NCBI GenBank assembly: GCA_030263635.1
Contig: SZPI01000011.1
Coordinates: 1-64,000, forward strand
DNA length: 64,000 nucleotides
Source: Flexicrinis sp001567485
GTDB taxonomy: Bacteria; Chloroflexota; Anaerolineae; Aggregatilineales; Phototrophicaceae
Reading direction: 5' to 3'
The notes below the pieces were generated by a model that worked only from the letters and a program-made list of their open reading frames with translations, had not been told where the DNA came from and did not search any database. Position 1 is the first letter of the stretch, and each line of letters starts with the position of its first letter. The position numbers and the translations under genes were made by a program. Positions 51,445 through 59,587 of this stretch are shown piece by piece.

Positions 51445-52728
51445 TCATCCTTCCAAGATGGGAACGGCCGTTGCGTAGGTGCGCGGCTGTCCCAAACCGA
51501 GCCGGGCTGGCGTAATCATGCCGGTCAGCGCGCGCGGGTGGGTGCAGCGGACTCGCACATAGTTGTCAGTATACCCCACATTGAGGAACCCGTCTTGGGT
51601 CGCGCCGGCCACGTTCTCCCACAAAACAGGGCGGACATGACCGCTGAAGCGCGCCGCGAAAGCCTCAGTTTGGGCGGCGCTGTACGCGAGCAACTGCTGT
51701 GCGCGGCGCTGGCGCACGTCATGGGGCGTCTGACCCTTCATGCGGGCGGCGGCGGTGCCGGGGCGCGGGCTGTATGGAAAGACGTGCAGACCGGCGAAAT
51801 CCATCGCTTCGATGAACGCCGTGCTCTCGTTGAATTCGTCGTCGGTCTCGCCGGGAAAGCCCGCGATCACGTCGGTGGTGATCGCCATGTCCGGCGCGGC
51901 TGTGCGTGCGGCCTCCACCAACGCCGCAAACGACACCTGCGACGTGCGGCGCAGCATCCGTTTAAGCGTGCGATCACAGCCGGATTGCAGCGGCAGGTGC
52001 AGGTGGCGGCATAAGCGCGGCTCGTCTGCCCACAGCGCGAAGAACGCCGGATCGAGATCCCACGGCTCAAGCGAGGACAAGCGCAGGCGCGGGATTTCGG
52101 TGCCGGCCAACAGGGCGGACACGAGATCGCGCAGGCCGTCGGGGCTGCCGTGATCGTGCCCGTAACTGCCGAGATGCACGCCGGTCAGCACCGCCTCTTG
52201 ATAACCCATCGTGTGCAGCGCGCGCACTTCCGCGACGACCTCCTCCAGCGGGCGGCTGCGGCCTGCGCCGCGCGCCACCGTGGTGATGCAGAATGTGCAA
52301 GCGTTGTCGCAGCCGTCCTGTACTTTGACGAACGCGCGGGTGCGGCCGGGGATCGCCTCGCGAGCGACCGGCTCGGCATCGAACGGCATCGCAGGCTGGC
52401 CGGTCAGCTGCTCGACCAGCGTATCTTTGCCGAGGTTGTCCACAACGCGCACGACCCCGCCGATTTTGGCGACCGCCTCCGGCGCGATCTGCGCGTAGCA
52501 CCCGGTGACGGTGATCTGCGCATCGGGCTGTGCGCGATGCAGCTCACGGATCAATTTACGCGAACTGGCGGCGGCGTGCGTCGTCACGGCGCATGTGTTG
52601 ACGACGTGCCAATCGGCGTCGCCGGCCTCGCGCACGATCTCATGTCTCTGCGCCGCGAACTGGCGCGCCATCGCGTCAAGTTCGGCCTGATTCAGCCGGC
52701 AGCCCGTCATGCGGAGATGAACCTTCAC
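51445..52728 (-). CDS. mtaB: tRNA ms2t6A37 methylthiotransferase
   Basis: MtaB adds the 2-methylthio group to t6A at position 37 of tRNA. The 427 residues show the N-terminal UPF0004 domain with Cys10, Cys46 and Cys77 for one iron-sulfur cluster and the radical-SAM triad Cys140-x3-Cys144-x2-Cys147. VTGVHLGSYG and a C-terminal TRAM-like segment complete it. The TRMTGCRLNQAE-type N-terminus separates it from MiaB and RimO. It overlaps the upstream gene by four bases. Confidence 0.95.
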   Translation of the reverse strand: MKVHLRMTGCRLNQAELDAMARQFAAQRHEIVREAGDADWHVVNTCAVTTHAAASSRKLIRELHRAQPDAQITVTGCYAQIAPEAVAKIGGVVRVVDNLGKDTLVEQLTGQPAMPFDAEPVAREAIPGRTRAFVKVQDGCDNACTFCITTVARGAGRSRPLEEVVAEVRALHTMGYQEAVLTGVHLGSYGHDHGSPDGLRDLVSALLAGTEIPRLRLSSLEPWDLDPAFFALWADEPRLCRHLHLPLQSGCDRTLKRMLRRTSQVSFAALVEAARTAAPDMAITTDVIAGFPGETDDEFNESTAFIEAMDFAGLHVFPYSPRPGTAAARMKGQTPHDVRQRRAQQLLAYSAAQTEAFAARFSGHVRPVLWENVAGATQDGFLNVGYTDNYVRVRCTHPRALTGMITPARLGLGQPRTYATAVPILEG

Positions 52729-53456
52729 GGCATCGTCACCACGAGATTATCGAACACAATGGACACGTCCGGCTCGTCCTCGGCCACGGCGATCAGGCCG
52801 AGCTGGCCGGCGGCGTGGGTCGCGTCGATCAGCGTAGGCGTCATCGTCCCGAAGCATCGGCCAGCGGAGTACGTGCTTTGGCCGGCCGGATCGTCGGGCA
52901 GGCACAGCTCGACCGGTTGGCCGTTGATGCTGAACGTGAATTGATCGCCGACGCCGCGCACGCCAAGCACATTCGGGCTGCCGAACTCGACGTTGATCGC
53001 GTCCGACGGGATCCACGTGCTGATCTCGCGCTCGATTCCGTCGATGGCGCGCGCGACCCGGTAGTAGCCGTCGCTGCTGATCAGGAAGCTGTAGTAATCG
53101 CCGGCATCGCGCATGCGGAACACGATCCCGTAGCCGTTCACCGTCGGCCCGCCGACCGCCGCGGCGATCACCTGCGCGTCGAAGTCGCCGAAGTACCAGC
53201 GGGTCGGCACGAACGGCGCGCTGTCCACGTCACCCACGTCGATCTTGAGGATGCCGTCCGTAATGCGCGCCGAGAGCCGGCCGTCGTAGGTATCCCACTC
53301 CTCCGGCGCGATCTCGAAGTCAGATGCGTACAGCACGCTGCCGCTTGGCCCGTCGATCACCGGCGGCGCGGCGCGCAGCACGTCCGCGAGGCGATACGCC
53401 CCGAACGTGAGCAGCACGAGTGCGGCAGCGATGACAAGCGGGCCGAAGCGGCGCAT
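52725..53456 (-). CDS. Anchored beta-sandwich protein (concanavalin-like, unknown function)
   Basis: The 243-residue protein begins with a signal-anchor (about 4-24). It continues as a beta sandwich with alternating strands (DGILKIDVGDVDSAPF, GYGIVFRMRDAGDYYSFLIS, GQLGLIAVAEDEPDVSIVFDNL). This pattern is typical of DUF1080/LamG-like domains. The segment CLPDDPAGQSTYSAGRC may close a disulfide. Such domains bind or cleave surface glycans. It lies between serS and mtaB in the run of genes and overlaps mtaB by four bases. Confidence 0.75.
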   Translation of the reverse strand: MRRFGPLVIAAALVLLTFGAYRLADVLRAAPPVIDGPSGSVLYASDFEIAPEEWDTYDGRLSARITDGILKIDVGDVDSAPFVPTRWYFGDFDAQVIAAAVGGPTVNGYGIVFRMRDAGDYYSFLISSDGYYRVARAIDGIEREISTWIPSDAINVEFGSPNVLGVRGVGDQFTFSINGQPVELCLPDDPAGQSTYSAGRCFGTMTPTLIDATHAAGQLGLIAVAEDEPDVSIVFDNLVVTMP

Positions 53457-53473
53457 GCGTAGACTCTATTCGA

Positions 53474-54880
53474 CTATGGCGCCGGGATTTCGGTGGCGCC
53501 GCCCACATACGGGCGCAGCACCTCCGGAATCTCGATGCTGCCATCTGCGCGCTGATACGTCTCCATAATGGCGATCAACACGCGCGGCGCGGCCAGCCCT
53601 GAGCCGTTCAGCGTATGGACGAACTGCGGACGTCCGCCGCCCGCCGGCCGGTAGCGCACGTTGGCGCGGCGGGCCTGAAACGCCTCGGTGTTCGAGCACG
53701 AGCTGACTTCGAGCCACTCGGCGCATCCGGGCGACCACACCTCCAGATCGAACTTCTTGGTCGCGCTGAAGCCGAGGTCGCCGGTGCAGATTTCAAGCCG
53801 GCGGAACGGCAGTTTGAGCGCGCGCAGGATGCCGGCGGCGTCCTCGATCAGATTCTCCAATTCGTCGTAGCTGTCCTCCGGCTTGGTGAACTTGTACAGC
53901 TCGACCTTCTGGAACTGATGCACGCGCTTGATGCCGCGCACGTCACGGCCGGCGCTCGTCCGTTCGCGGCGGAAGCACGGGGTATGGCCGACCATGTTGA
54001 TCGTCAGCGCCGACTCGTCGAGGATTTCGTCGCGGTACAGGTTGGTGATCGCCACCTCGGCCGTCGGCAGCATGTACACGTCGGCGTCGGGGTCGAAATA
54101 CACCACGTCGCGGAACTTGGGGAACTGTCCCGCGCCAACCATCATGTCCTCCTTGACGAAGAACGGCAGGTAGCACTCGGTGTAGCCGTTAGCGAGGGCG
54201 GTGTCGAGAAACAGGTTCGTCAGCGCTCGCTGAAGCCGCGCGCCCCACGCCTTGAGCACGTACCCGCGTGATCCAGCGATCTTGACGCCGCGCTCAAAGT
54301 CGATGATGTCGAGCGCCGGGCCGAGATCCCAATGCGGCTTCGGCTCGAAGTCGAACTCGCGCAGATCGCCTTCCATCGGCCACGGCTTGTTGTCTTCGTC
54401 GCTCGCGCCGTAGGGGGTCGACTCGTGCGGCAGGTTGGGCAGCCACAGCAGATTGTCTTGCAGCGCGGCGTCGATCTCGCGGATTTGCGCGTTGTAGCCG
54501 TTGACCGTGTCGCCCATACCGGCCAGCGCGTCGAGCAGGGTCTGGAACTCGACGGGCGCGGCGGGCGCAGTGCTGCCGTTTCCTTCGATGACGTCGGCGG
54601 CAGCGGCGTAGTCCCCGGCGGCGATGAGCGCCACGATCTGACCGGCGCGCTGCGCACGGGCGGCGTCATCCAGCGATTTGTCCCCGCGCAGGCGGCCGAT
54701 GCCTTTGTTCAGGCGGTTGCGATGCTGCTGGATCGCTTCGCTCTGAGCCAGCAGCGTCCGGCGCTGCTTGTCGAGTTCGAGGATCGTATCGATTCGCCCG
54801 GCAGCTTGTTCGTCTTGCAGCCGCAGCAGTTCGGCTTTCACGAAATCGGGCTTTTCACGAATGACCGTGATGTCGTGCAT
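53474..54880 (-). CDS. serS: Seryl-tRNA synthetase
   Basis: The 468-residue class II enzyme has the long helical tRNA-binding arm at the N-terminus (about 30-115) and the motif 2 loop CFRRERTSAGRDVRGIKRVH with the catalytic arginine. Motif 3 is NGSGLAAPRVLIAIMETY. It charges serine (and selenocysteine) tRNA. It follows a small membrane protein gene by 12 bases. The length is a little above the usual 420-430 residues, mainly in the N-terminal arm. Confidence 0.97.
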   Translation of the reverse strand: MHDITVIREKPDFVKAELLRLQDEQAAGRIDTILELDKQRRTLLAQSEAIQQHRNRLNKGIGRLRGDKSLDDAARAQRAGQIVALIAAGDYAAAADVIEGNGSTAPAAPVEFQTLLDALAGMGDTVNGYNAQIREIDAALQDNLLWLPNLPHESTPYGASDEDNKPWPMEGDLREFDFEPKPHWDLGPALDIIDFERGVKIAGSRGYVLKAWGARLQRALTNLFLDTALANGYTECYLPFFVKEDMMVGAGQFPKFRDVVYFDPDADVYMLPTAEVAITNLYRDEILDESALTINMVGHTPCFRRERTSAGRDVRGIKRVHQFQKVELYKFTKPEDSYDELENLIEDAAGILRALKLPFRRLEICTGDLGFSATKKFDLEVWSPGCAEWLEVSSCSNTEAFQARRANVRYRPAGGGRPQFVHTLNGSGLAAPRVLIAIMETYQRADGSIEIPEVLRPYVGGATEIPAP

Positions 54881-54891
54881 GGAAAGTGTCC

Positions 54892-55107
54892 TTAGGGTTG
54901 AGAGTCCGGATGATGAGTCTCCGCCGGGGTCTTGGGCTGTGAGGGCCGGCGGCGGATCGGCTGATCGGCGCGGGAGGGAGGCAGGGGGTCGTCGTCAGGG
55001 CGCGTGAAGTCGGTATACAACCGCAGGGCGGCCAGCGCCGCGCCGATGATCAGCGCGCCGATGATGAGCGCGTCCCAGACCTCACGGGTCATAAACTCGA
55101 AAGCCAT
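54892..55107 (-). CDS. Small membrane protein ahead of serS (71 aa)
   Basis: ATG 55107 has a GGGAG site five bases before it. One hydrophobic helix (about residues 12-32, DALIIGALIIGAALAAL) is followed by a Pro/Arg-rich cytosolic tail. The gene is 12 bases from serS and begins just past a terminator-like hairpin. The family is unknown; the position is steady enough to believe the gene. Confidence 0.65.
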   Translation of the reverse strand: MAFEFMTREVWDALIIGALIIGAALAALRLYTDFTRPDDDPLPPSRADQPIRRRPSQPKTPAETHHPDSQP

Positions 55108-55112
55108 GCTTG

Positions 55113-55153
55113 CTCCCAAAACAAAGCGCCTCGCCCGAATGCGGACGAAGCGC
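55113..55153 (-). terminator. Terminator-like hairpin between the HK gene and the serS operon
   Basis: An 11-bp stem with two G-T pairs (55126-55136 with 55143-55153) has a 6-base loop and is followed by TTTGTTTT on the minus strand. It lies 42 bases past the kinase stop and only six bases before the small gene's ATG begins at 55107. It is therefore either the end of greA-lysS-kinase or an attenuator for serS. Confidence 0.65.
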
Positions 55154-55194
55154 GGCAGGTGAGCCGGACGGACGCAGGGGGCGGACGGGCGTGG

Positions 55195-56322
55195 TTAAGC
55201 CTCGGATTTGGCCGAACTAGAACCGGCGGCAGGCAGCACGATGCTGAAAGTCGTGCCGGCGTTTTCGACGCTGTCGAACCAAATGCGGCCGTTCATCGCC
55301 TCCACCTCCTGCTTGCACAAATACAAACTCAGTCCATAGCCAAACTCGCTGATGACCTGCGGTTGGCGTGCGCGGCGGAACGGCGCAAAAACGCGGTCTT
55401 GCTCGCTTTCGCGAATGCCGATTCCGTCGTCGATCACGTCGATTTGCACGGCGGCGAGTTTGCGCTGCGCCACGAGATGAATCGCGGTCTCAGGCGTGCT
55501 GTACATGATAGCGTTGGCTAAAATGTCCTGCAAGATACGCGTGAGATGCACCGGCGAACACTCGGCGCGCAGGTCGTCGACCACCGAGACATGAATGCGG
55601 CTGCGCACGTCCCCGTAATCGGTGTCGGGGTCGACAATCGCGACCTGATTGATCTCTTCGAGCAAATCCTCGATAAGAAGGGGTAGATCGACGCGCTTGC
55701 GCCGCGCGCGGATTTGATCGCGCAGGGTGCCGGTGCGCACCGCCGTCAATCGTTCCAGCATCACCAGCAGCCGGTCGGCGCGGATCATGTGCGTGTGAAT
55801 GATGCGGTTGAACCCGGTGATCCGTTTTGCCAGCGTGGCGGCGTCTTCTTCCGGCTTGAGCCGGTCGATCACCTGCTGGATCAGATCGGCATGGCCGCGG
55901 GCCGACTCTACCGAGTTGGACAGCTCCTGCCCGAAGTTGCCGAGCGCCTCGTTCAGCGGCGCCCAGTCGGTCGTCTCGAATACCAGCATGGTGTACAGCA
56001 GACCGTCCGGCCCTTCGATCACCGACACGACCACGGGCTGTGTTTCCCCGGCGCGGATAGCGCGCATACGCACCGGCTTGCCGCCGTTGAGCGCCTGCTG
56101 GCGCGCGTCCTCCAGCTTGAGCGCGTCGTCAGGAAGCTGTTGATTGAGCAGGAACGCGGCAGCCCCGAAGCCGCTTTCGCGAATCACCACCAGATCGGCC
56201 GCCAGCACCGCGCGCGCGCTGCGGTTCTCGCTGACCAACCGGCCGTCCGGCGCGAAGATCAGCACACCCTGAATCATCCCATCGAGGACGGGCTGAAGCT
56301 CAGGGGTTCGGCTGGGTGGCAT
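55195..56322 (-). CDS. Sensor-kinase-like protein lacking the phospho-acceptor histidine
   Basis: The 375-residue protein has an N-terminal PAS-like domain (about 8-110), a two-helix dimerisation stretch (about 125-225) and an HATPase domain. The HATPase has N box LANAI, G1 DDGIGI and G2 FGYGLSLYL. In the place of the usual SHELRTPL box it reads GQELSNSV (131-138), with Gln132 where the phosphorylated His should be. So ATP could be bound but the standard His transfer is not possible. It follows lysS by 39 bases. It could act as a decoy, scaffold or phosphatase partner. Confidence 0.82.
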   Translation of the reverse strand: MPPSRTPELQPVLDGMIQGVLIFAPDGRLVSENRSARAVLAADLVVIRESGFGAAAFLLNQQLPDDALKLEDARQQALNGGKPVRMRAIRAGETQPVVVSVIEGPDGLLYTMLVFETTDWAPLNEALGNFGQELSNSVESARGHADLIQQVIDRLKPEEDAATLAKRITGFNRIIHTHMIRADRLLVMLERLTAVRTGTLRDQIRARRKRVDLPLLIEDLLEEINQVAIVDPDTDYGDVRSRIHVSVVDDLRAECSPVHLTRILQDILANAIMYSTPETAIHLVAQRKLAAVQIDVIDDGIGIRESEQDRVFAPFRRARQPQVISEFGYGLSLYLCKQEVEAMNGRIWFDSVENAGTTFSIVLPAAGSSSAKSEA

Positions 56323-56361
56323 GGGCTACTCCAAATCGGCCTTCAGGCAGATTGTAGCGTG

Positions 56362-57885
56362 CTACTTGAGGTCACGCATGTGCGGAAAGAGCAGGACGTC
56401 GCGGATCGACGGTTGATCGAGCAGCACCATCGCCAGCCGGTCGAGGCCCATGCCGAACCCGCCGTTGGGGGGCATGCCATAGCGCATCGCCCGCAGATAG
56501 TCCTCGTCCAGCGGGGTCTCGTCATCATCACCGGCGCGGAACGTCTGCGCCATGTCGAGGAAGCGCTGTTCTTGATCGAGCGGGTCGTTCAGTTCGGTGA
56601 AGGCGTTGCCCAACTCCATGCCGCCGATGTAGAACTCGAACCGTTCGACGTGCAGGTCGTCCCCCACGACGCGCTTGGCGAACGGCGAGATGTCGCGCGG
56701 GTAATCATGCACGATGGTCGGCGCGATCAGCTTAGGCTCGGCGTAGTCGCTGAACAGGTGCTCGATCAACTTACCCCACGGCAGCCCCGGCTTGACCTGC
56801 ATCCCGCGCCGGCGGATTTCGCCTTCGAGCAGCTCGGCGGTCGGGTAGTCCATATAGTCGATGCCGCTGTGTTCCTTGACGATGTCGCGCATCGTGACGC
56901 GGCGCCACGGCGGCTTGAGTTCGATCTGCTGGCCGCGATAGTCGATCAACGTGCTGCCCGTCGCGTATTCGGCCGCGTACGCCACCATGCGCTCGGTGAT
57001 CTCCATCACGCCGCGATAGTCGATGTACGCCTTGTAGAATTCGAGCTGCGTGAATTCCGGGTTGTGCTTGAAGCTTACGCCTTCGTTGCGAAAGTCGCGG
57101 CCGATCTCGTACACGCCGTCATATCCGCCAACCAACAGCCGCTTGAGATACAGCTCGAAGCTGACGCGCAGAAACAACTGTTGATCGAGTTCGTTGTGAT
57201 GAGTCGTGAACGGACGCGCGGCCGCCCCGCCGTAGATGGGCTGCAGCACCGGCGTCTCGACTTCCAGAAAGCCGATGTCATCGAGGAACCGGCGGCAGGC
57301 GGTCGTGATGCGCGACCGCTTCACGAACGTATCGCGTACCGACCGGTTGACGGCCAGATCGGCGTAACGCTGCCGGTAGCGCGTCTCTTTGTCGTTGAAC
57401 TCGCCGTATTCGATGACCGTGCCGTCGTCCAACACCGATTGTTTGATGACCGGCAGCGGGCTGAGCGACTTCGCCAGCAGCACGAACTCGCGGGTCAACA
57501 CGCTGACTTCGCCCGCGCGGGTGCGCATCATCTCGCCGGTCGCCTGCACGAAGTCGTCGGTGTCGACCAGCTTGTCGGCGATCAGCGCGTAGGTGTCCTC
57601 GCCCAAGTCGTTGATGCGCAGGAACAGCTGAACGCGGCCGCTCTCGTCCTCAATGTGCATGAAGGCGAGTTTGCCCTTGATGTTGACACGCCGGATACGC
57701 CCGCACACCGTGACCTCGACGGTAGGGGGTTCGGGCTGCGCTTCGGCGGCCTCGAACGCGGCGATGGCCTGCGCTGCCGAATGCGTGCGGCGTACGCGCG
57801 CCGGATAAGCGGCGACGCCGCGCGCTTCGAGTTCACGGAGCTTTTCCAGCCGTTCGGCTTCCAGCTTATTCGGCTGCCACGGCAT
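56362..57885 (-). CDS. lysS: Class II lysyl-tRNA synthetase
   Basis: The 507-residue enzyme has an N-terminal OB-fold (about 55-150; VTVCGRIRRVNIKGKLAF) and class II motif 1 (RYRQRYADLAVN). The motif 2 region is YEIGRDFRNEGVSFKHNPEFTQ and motif 3 is GFGMGLDRLAMVLLDQPSIRDV. It follows greA by four bases, a common greA-lysS pair. It is longer than the core enzyme only by a helical N-terminal tail. Confidence 0.97.
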   Translation of the reverse strand: MPWQPNKLEAERLEKLRELEARGVAAYPARVRRTHSAAQAIAAFEAAEAQPEPPTVEVTVCGRIRRVNIKGKLAFMHIEDESGRVQLFLRINDLGEDTYALIADKLVDTDDFVQATGEMMRTRAGEVSVLTREFVLLAKSLSPLPVIKQSVLDDGTVIEYGEFNDKETRYRQRYADLAVNRSVRDTFVKRSRITTACRRFLDDIGFLEVETPVLQPIYGGAAARPFTTHHNELDQQLFLRVSFELYLKRLLVGGYDGVYEIGRDFRNEGVSFKHNPEFTQLEFYKAYIDYRGVMEITERMVAYAAEYATGSTLIDYRGQQIELKPPWRRVTMRDIVKEHSGIDYMDYPTAELLEGEIRRRGMQVKPGLPWGKLIEHLFSDYAEPKLIAPTIVHDYPRDISPFAKRVVGDDLHVERFEFYIGGMELGNAFTELNDPLDQEQRFLDMAQTFRAGDDDETPLDEDYLRAMRYGMPPNGGFGMGLDRLAMVLLDQPSIRDVLLFPHMRDLK

Positions 57886-57889
57886 GCGG

Positions 57890-58363
57890 CTACTCGATTT
57901 TCTTGATCGTGACGACGAAATCGCCGTCGGGGGCCTTGACGGTCACTTTCGCGCCGGTCTTGTGGCCCATCAGCGCGCGGCCCATCGGGCTGTCCACGCT
58001 GATCTTGCCTTCGCTGGGGTTAGCCTCGGCCGAGCCGACGAGCATATAAAGTTCCGGTTCCTTGGAGCCTTTTTCGACGATCGTCACGCGTGAGCCGGCG
58101 CTGACGATGCCCTTAGACGCGCCTTCTTCGATAATTTGTGCGCTGGCAAGGATCGCCTCAAGACGTTGAATCTCGCCTTCCATAAAGGCTTGTTCGTTCT
58201 TGGCATCCTCGTACTCGGCATTTTCGCTCAGATCGCCGCCTTCTTCCATCGCACGGCGCAGCCGTTCGGCGATTTCAGGACGGCGAACCTCTTTGAGCAT
58301 ATTGAGCCGGTTCTCAAGCTGTGTGAGACCTTCCAACGTGAGGTACTGCGAATGCTCAAACAT
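57890..58363 (-). CDS. greA: Transcript cleavage factor GreA
   Basis: GreA rescues backtracked RNA polymerase by promoting cleavage of the nascent RNA. The 157-residue protein has the N-terminal coiled coil with the acidic tip GDLSENAEY (Asp44 and Glu47 hold the catalytic Mg ion). The C-terminal FKBP-like domain has ISVDSPMGRALMGHKTGAKV. It starts at ATG 58363 and is first in the greA-lysS operon. A promoter and a hairpin leader lie upstream. Confidence 0.97.
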   Translation of the reverse strand: MFEHSQYLTLEGLTQLENRLNMLKEVRRPEIAERLRRAMEEGGDLSENAEYEDAKNEQAFMEGEIQRLEAILASAQIIEEGASKGIVSAGSRVTIVEKGSKEPELYMLVGSAEANPSEGKISVDSPMGRALMGHKTGAKVTVKAPDGDFVVTIKKIE

Positions 58364-58409
58364 ATCCTACGACTCCAACAGTTCGAAAAATCCACTGGCC
58401 GGAAATAGC

Positions 58410-58436
58410 AAAAGACACAGCAAGTATGTCTGTGTC
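58410..58436 (-). terminator. Hairpin with T tract in the greA leader (possible attenuator)
   Basis: On the minus strand a 7-bp stem (GACACAG at 58430-58436, CTGTGTC at 58414-58420) has a 9-base loop and ends in TTTT (58410-58413). It lies between the predicted transcription start and the greA ATG, 47 bases before the coding region. In E. coli greA also has a terminator in its leader that makes the small RNA GraL; the parallel is by position only. Confidence 0.55.
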
Positions 58437-58467
58437 CCCGTTCGCAACCTGTGGATGCCGGAACGAT

Positions 58468-58496
58468 AGCATAGGCTCAGCATTTAGTAAAGTAAA
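58468..58496 (-). promoter_or_regulatory. Promoter of the greA-lysS operon
   Basis: On the minus strand TTTACT (58491-58496) and TATGCT (58468-58473) are 17 bases apart, four of six consensus positions each, in an AT-rich intergenic stretch. The leader would be about 95-100 bases long. Confidence 0.5.
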
Positions 58497-58606
58497 GAAA
58501 GTGCAAGAATCCCTACGACTCCTCAACCCGATAGAGGCAGGATTGACGCCCTGTTCGGCCTAAGGCATGATATGCCGGTTATGCACAAGCCCTAATCGGA
58601 GGCCGC

Positions 58607-59587
58607 ATGCCCAAAACAACGCAAGACGTCATTGAAGCGGAGCGCCAATTGGGGCATCCGCGCACGGTGCTGCAATACCTGCGCATCTTCATCACCGGCT
58701 TCTTCATGGGGTCGGCGGACATCGTCCCCGGCGTTTCCGGCGGGACGATTGCGTTCATCATGGGCATCTACGACACCCTGATTGATGCGATCAAGTCGTT
58801 CAACCTCGACGCTCTGCGACTTGTTCTGGCGCGCAAGATCGGGGCGTTCATCGACCATGTGAGCTTGCGCTTCCTCATCACGCTCGGCATCGGCATCCTC
58901 GCGGCCGTGTTCACCCTCGCGCATGTGCTGGAAGGGTTGCTTGAGACGCAGCCGACGTACGTCTTCGCGTGGTTCGGCGGGCTGGTGCTGGCGTCGATCA
59001 TCGCCGTAGCGCCGAAGATCGGGTGGTCGCCGCTGACGGTGATCGTGTTGATCGTCGGCGCGGTGTTCGCGTTCTGGCTGACCGGCCTCGGCGGGCTGGG
59101 AACCGGCGCTGAGCCGGAAGCCGCCGGCGCGGCCAGCTACGATCTGCTCACCCTGTTCGTCAGCGGCGCGATTGCCATCGTCGCGATGATCTTGCCCGGC
59201 ATCTCCGGCTCGTTCATCCTCGTTCTGCTGGGGCAGTATCGCACCGTGCTGAGCTTCGTCACTGAGCGCAACTTCTTTCCGCTGATCGTGTTCGCGCTGG
59301 GCTGCGTGATCGGCATCATGCTGTTCAGCCGCGTCCTGAGCTATCTACTGCACCACTACCGGTCGATCACACTGGCCGCACTGGTCGGATTCATGTTGGG
59401 ATCGCTGCGCAAGGTGTGGATCGAAGCCGCCGCCGGCGTCGATACGATGACAGCCGCCGGCGCCGCGCCCAGCCTCCTCATGGTGATCGTGCTGATCGTG
59501 TTCGGGTTCGCAATCGTCACCGTGCTCGATCATCTATCCAGTGGCGGCAACCCGATTGTGCGGCTCTTTGTCAGGCCCCGGAAATGA
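58607..59587 (+). CDS. DUF368 membrane protein (PopT-type polyprenyl-phosphate transporter)
   Basis: The 326-residue protein has about eight membrane helices and the DUF368 signatures FFMGSADIVPGVSGGTIAF (32-50) and MILPGISGSFILVLLGQY (about 194-211). DUF368 proteins were shown to return undecaprenyl phosphate to the inner side of the membrane, recycling the lipid carrier of the wall. ATG 58607 sits at a GGAGG-like site. Its stop overlaps the ExoD-like start by four bases, so the two are coupled. Confidence 0.93.
   Translation: MPKTTQDVIEAERQLGHPRTVLQYLRIFITGFFMGSADIVPGVSGGTIAFIMGIYDTLIDAIKSFNLDALRLVLARKIGAFIDHVSLRFLITLGIGILAAVFTLAHVLEGLLETQPTYVFAWFGGLVLASIIAVAPKIGWSPLTVIVLIVGAVFAFWLTGLGGLGTGAEPEAAGAASYDLLTLFVSGAIAIVAMILPGISGSFILVLLGQYRTVLSFVTERNFFPLIVFALGCVIGIMLFSRVLSYLLHHYRSITLAALVGFMLGSLRKVWIEAAAGVDTMTAAGAAPSLLMVIVLIVFGFAIVTVLDHLSSGGNPIVRLFVRPRK

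Noticed and set aside
49050..51515. 821-codon frame on the plus strand
   Set aside because: It lies entirely antisense to pgpH and yqeY and is rich in Arg, Gln, His and Asp, the usual look of a shadow frame opposite GC-rich genes.
55714..57906. 730-codon frame on the plus strand
   Set aside because: Antisense to lysS and the kinase-like gene, with shadow composition and no domain.
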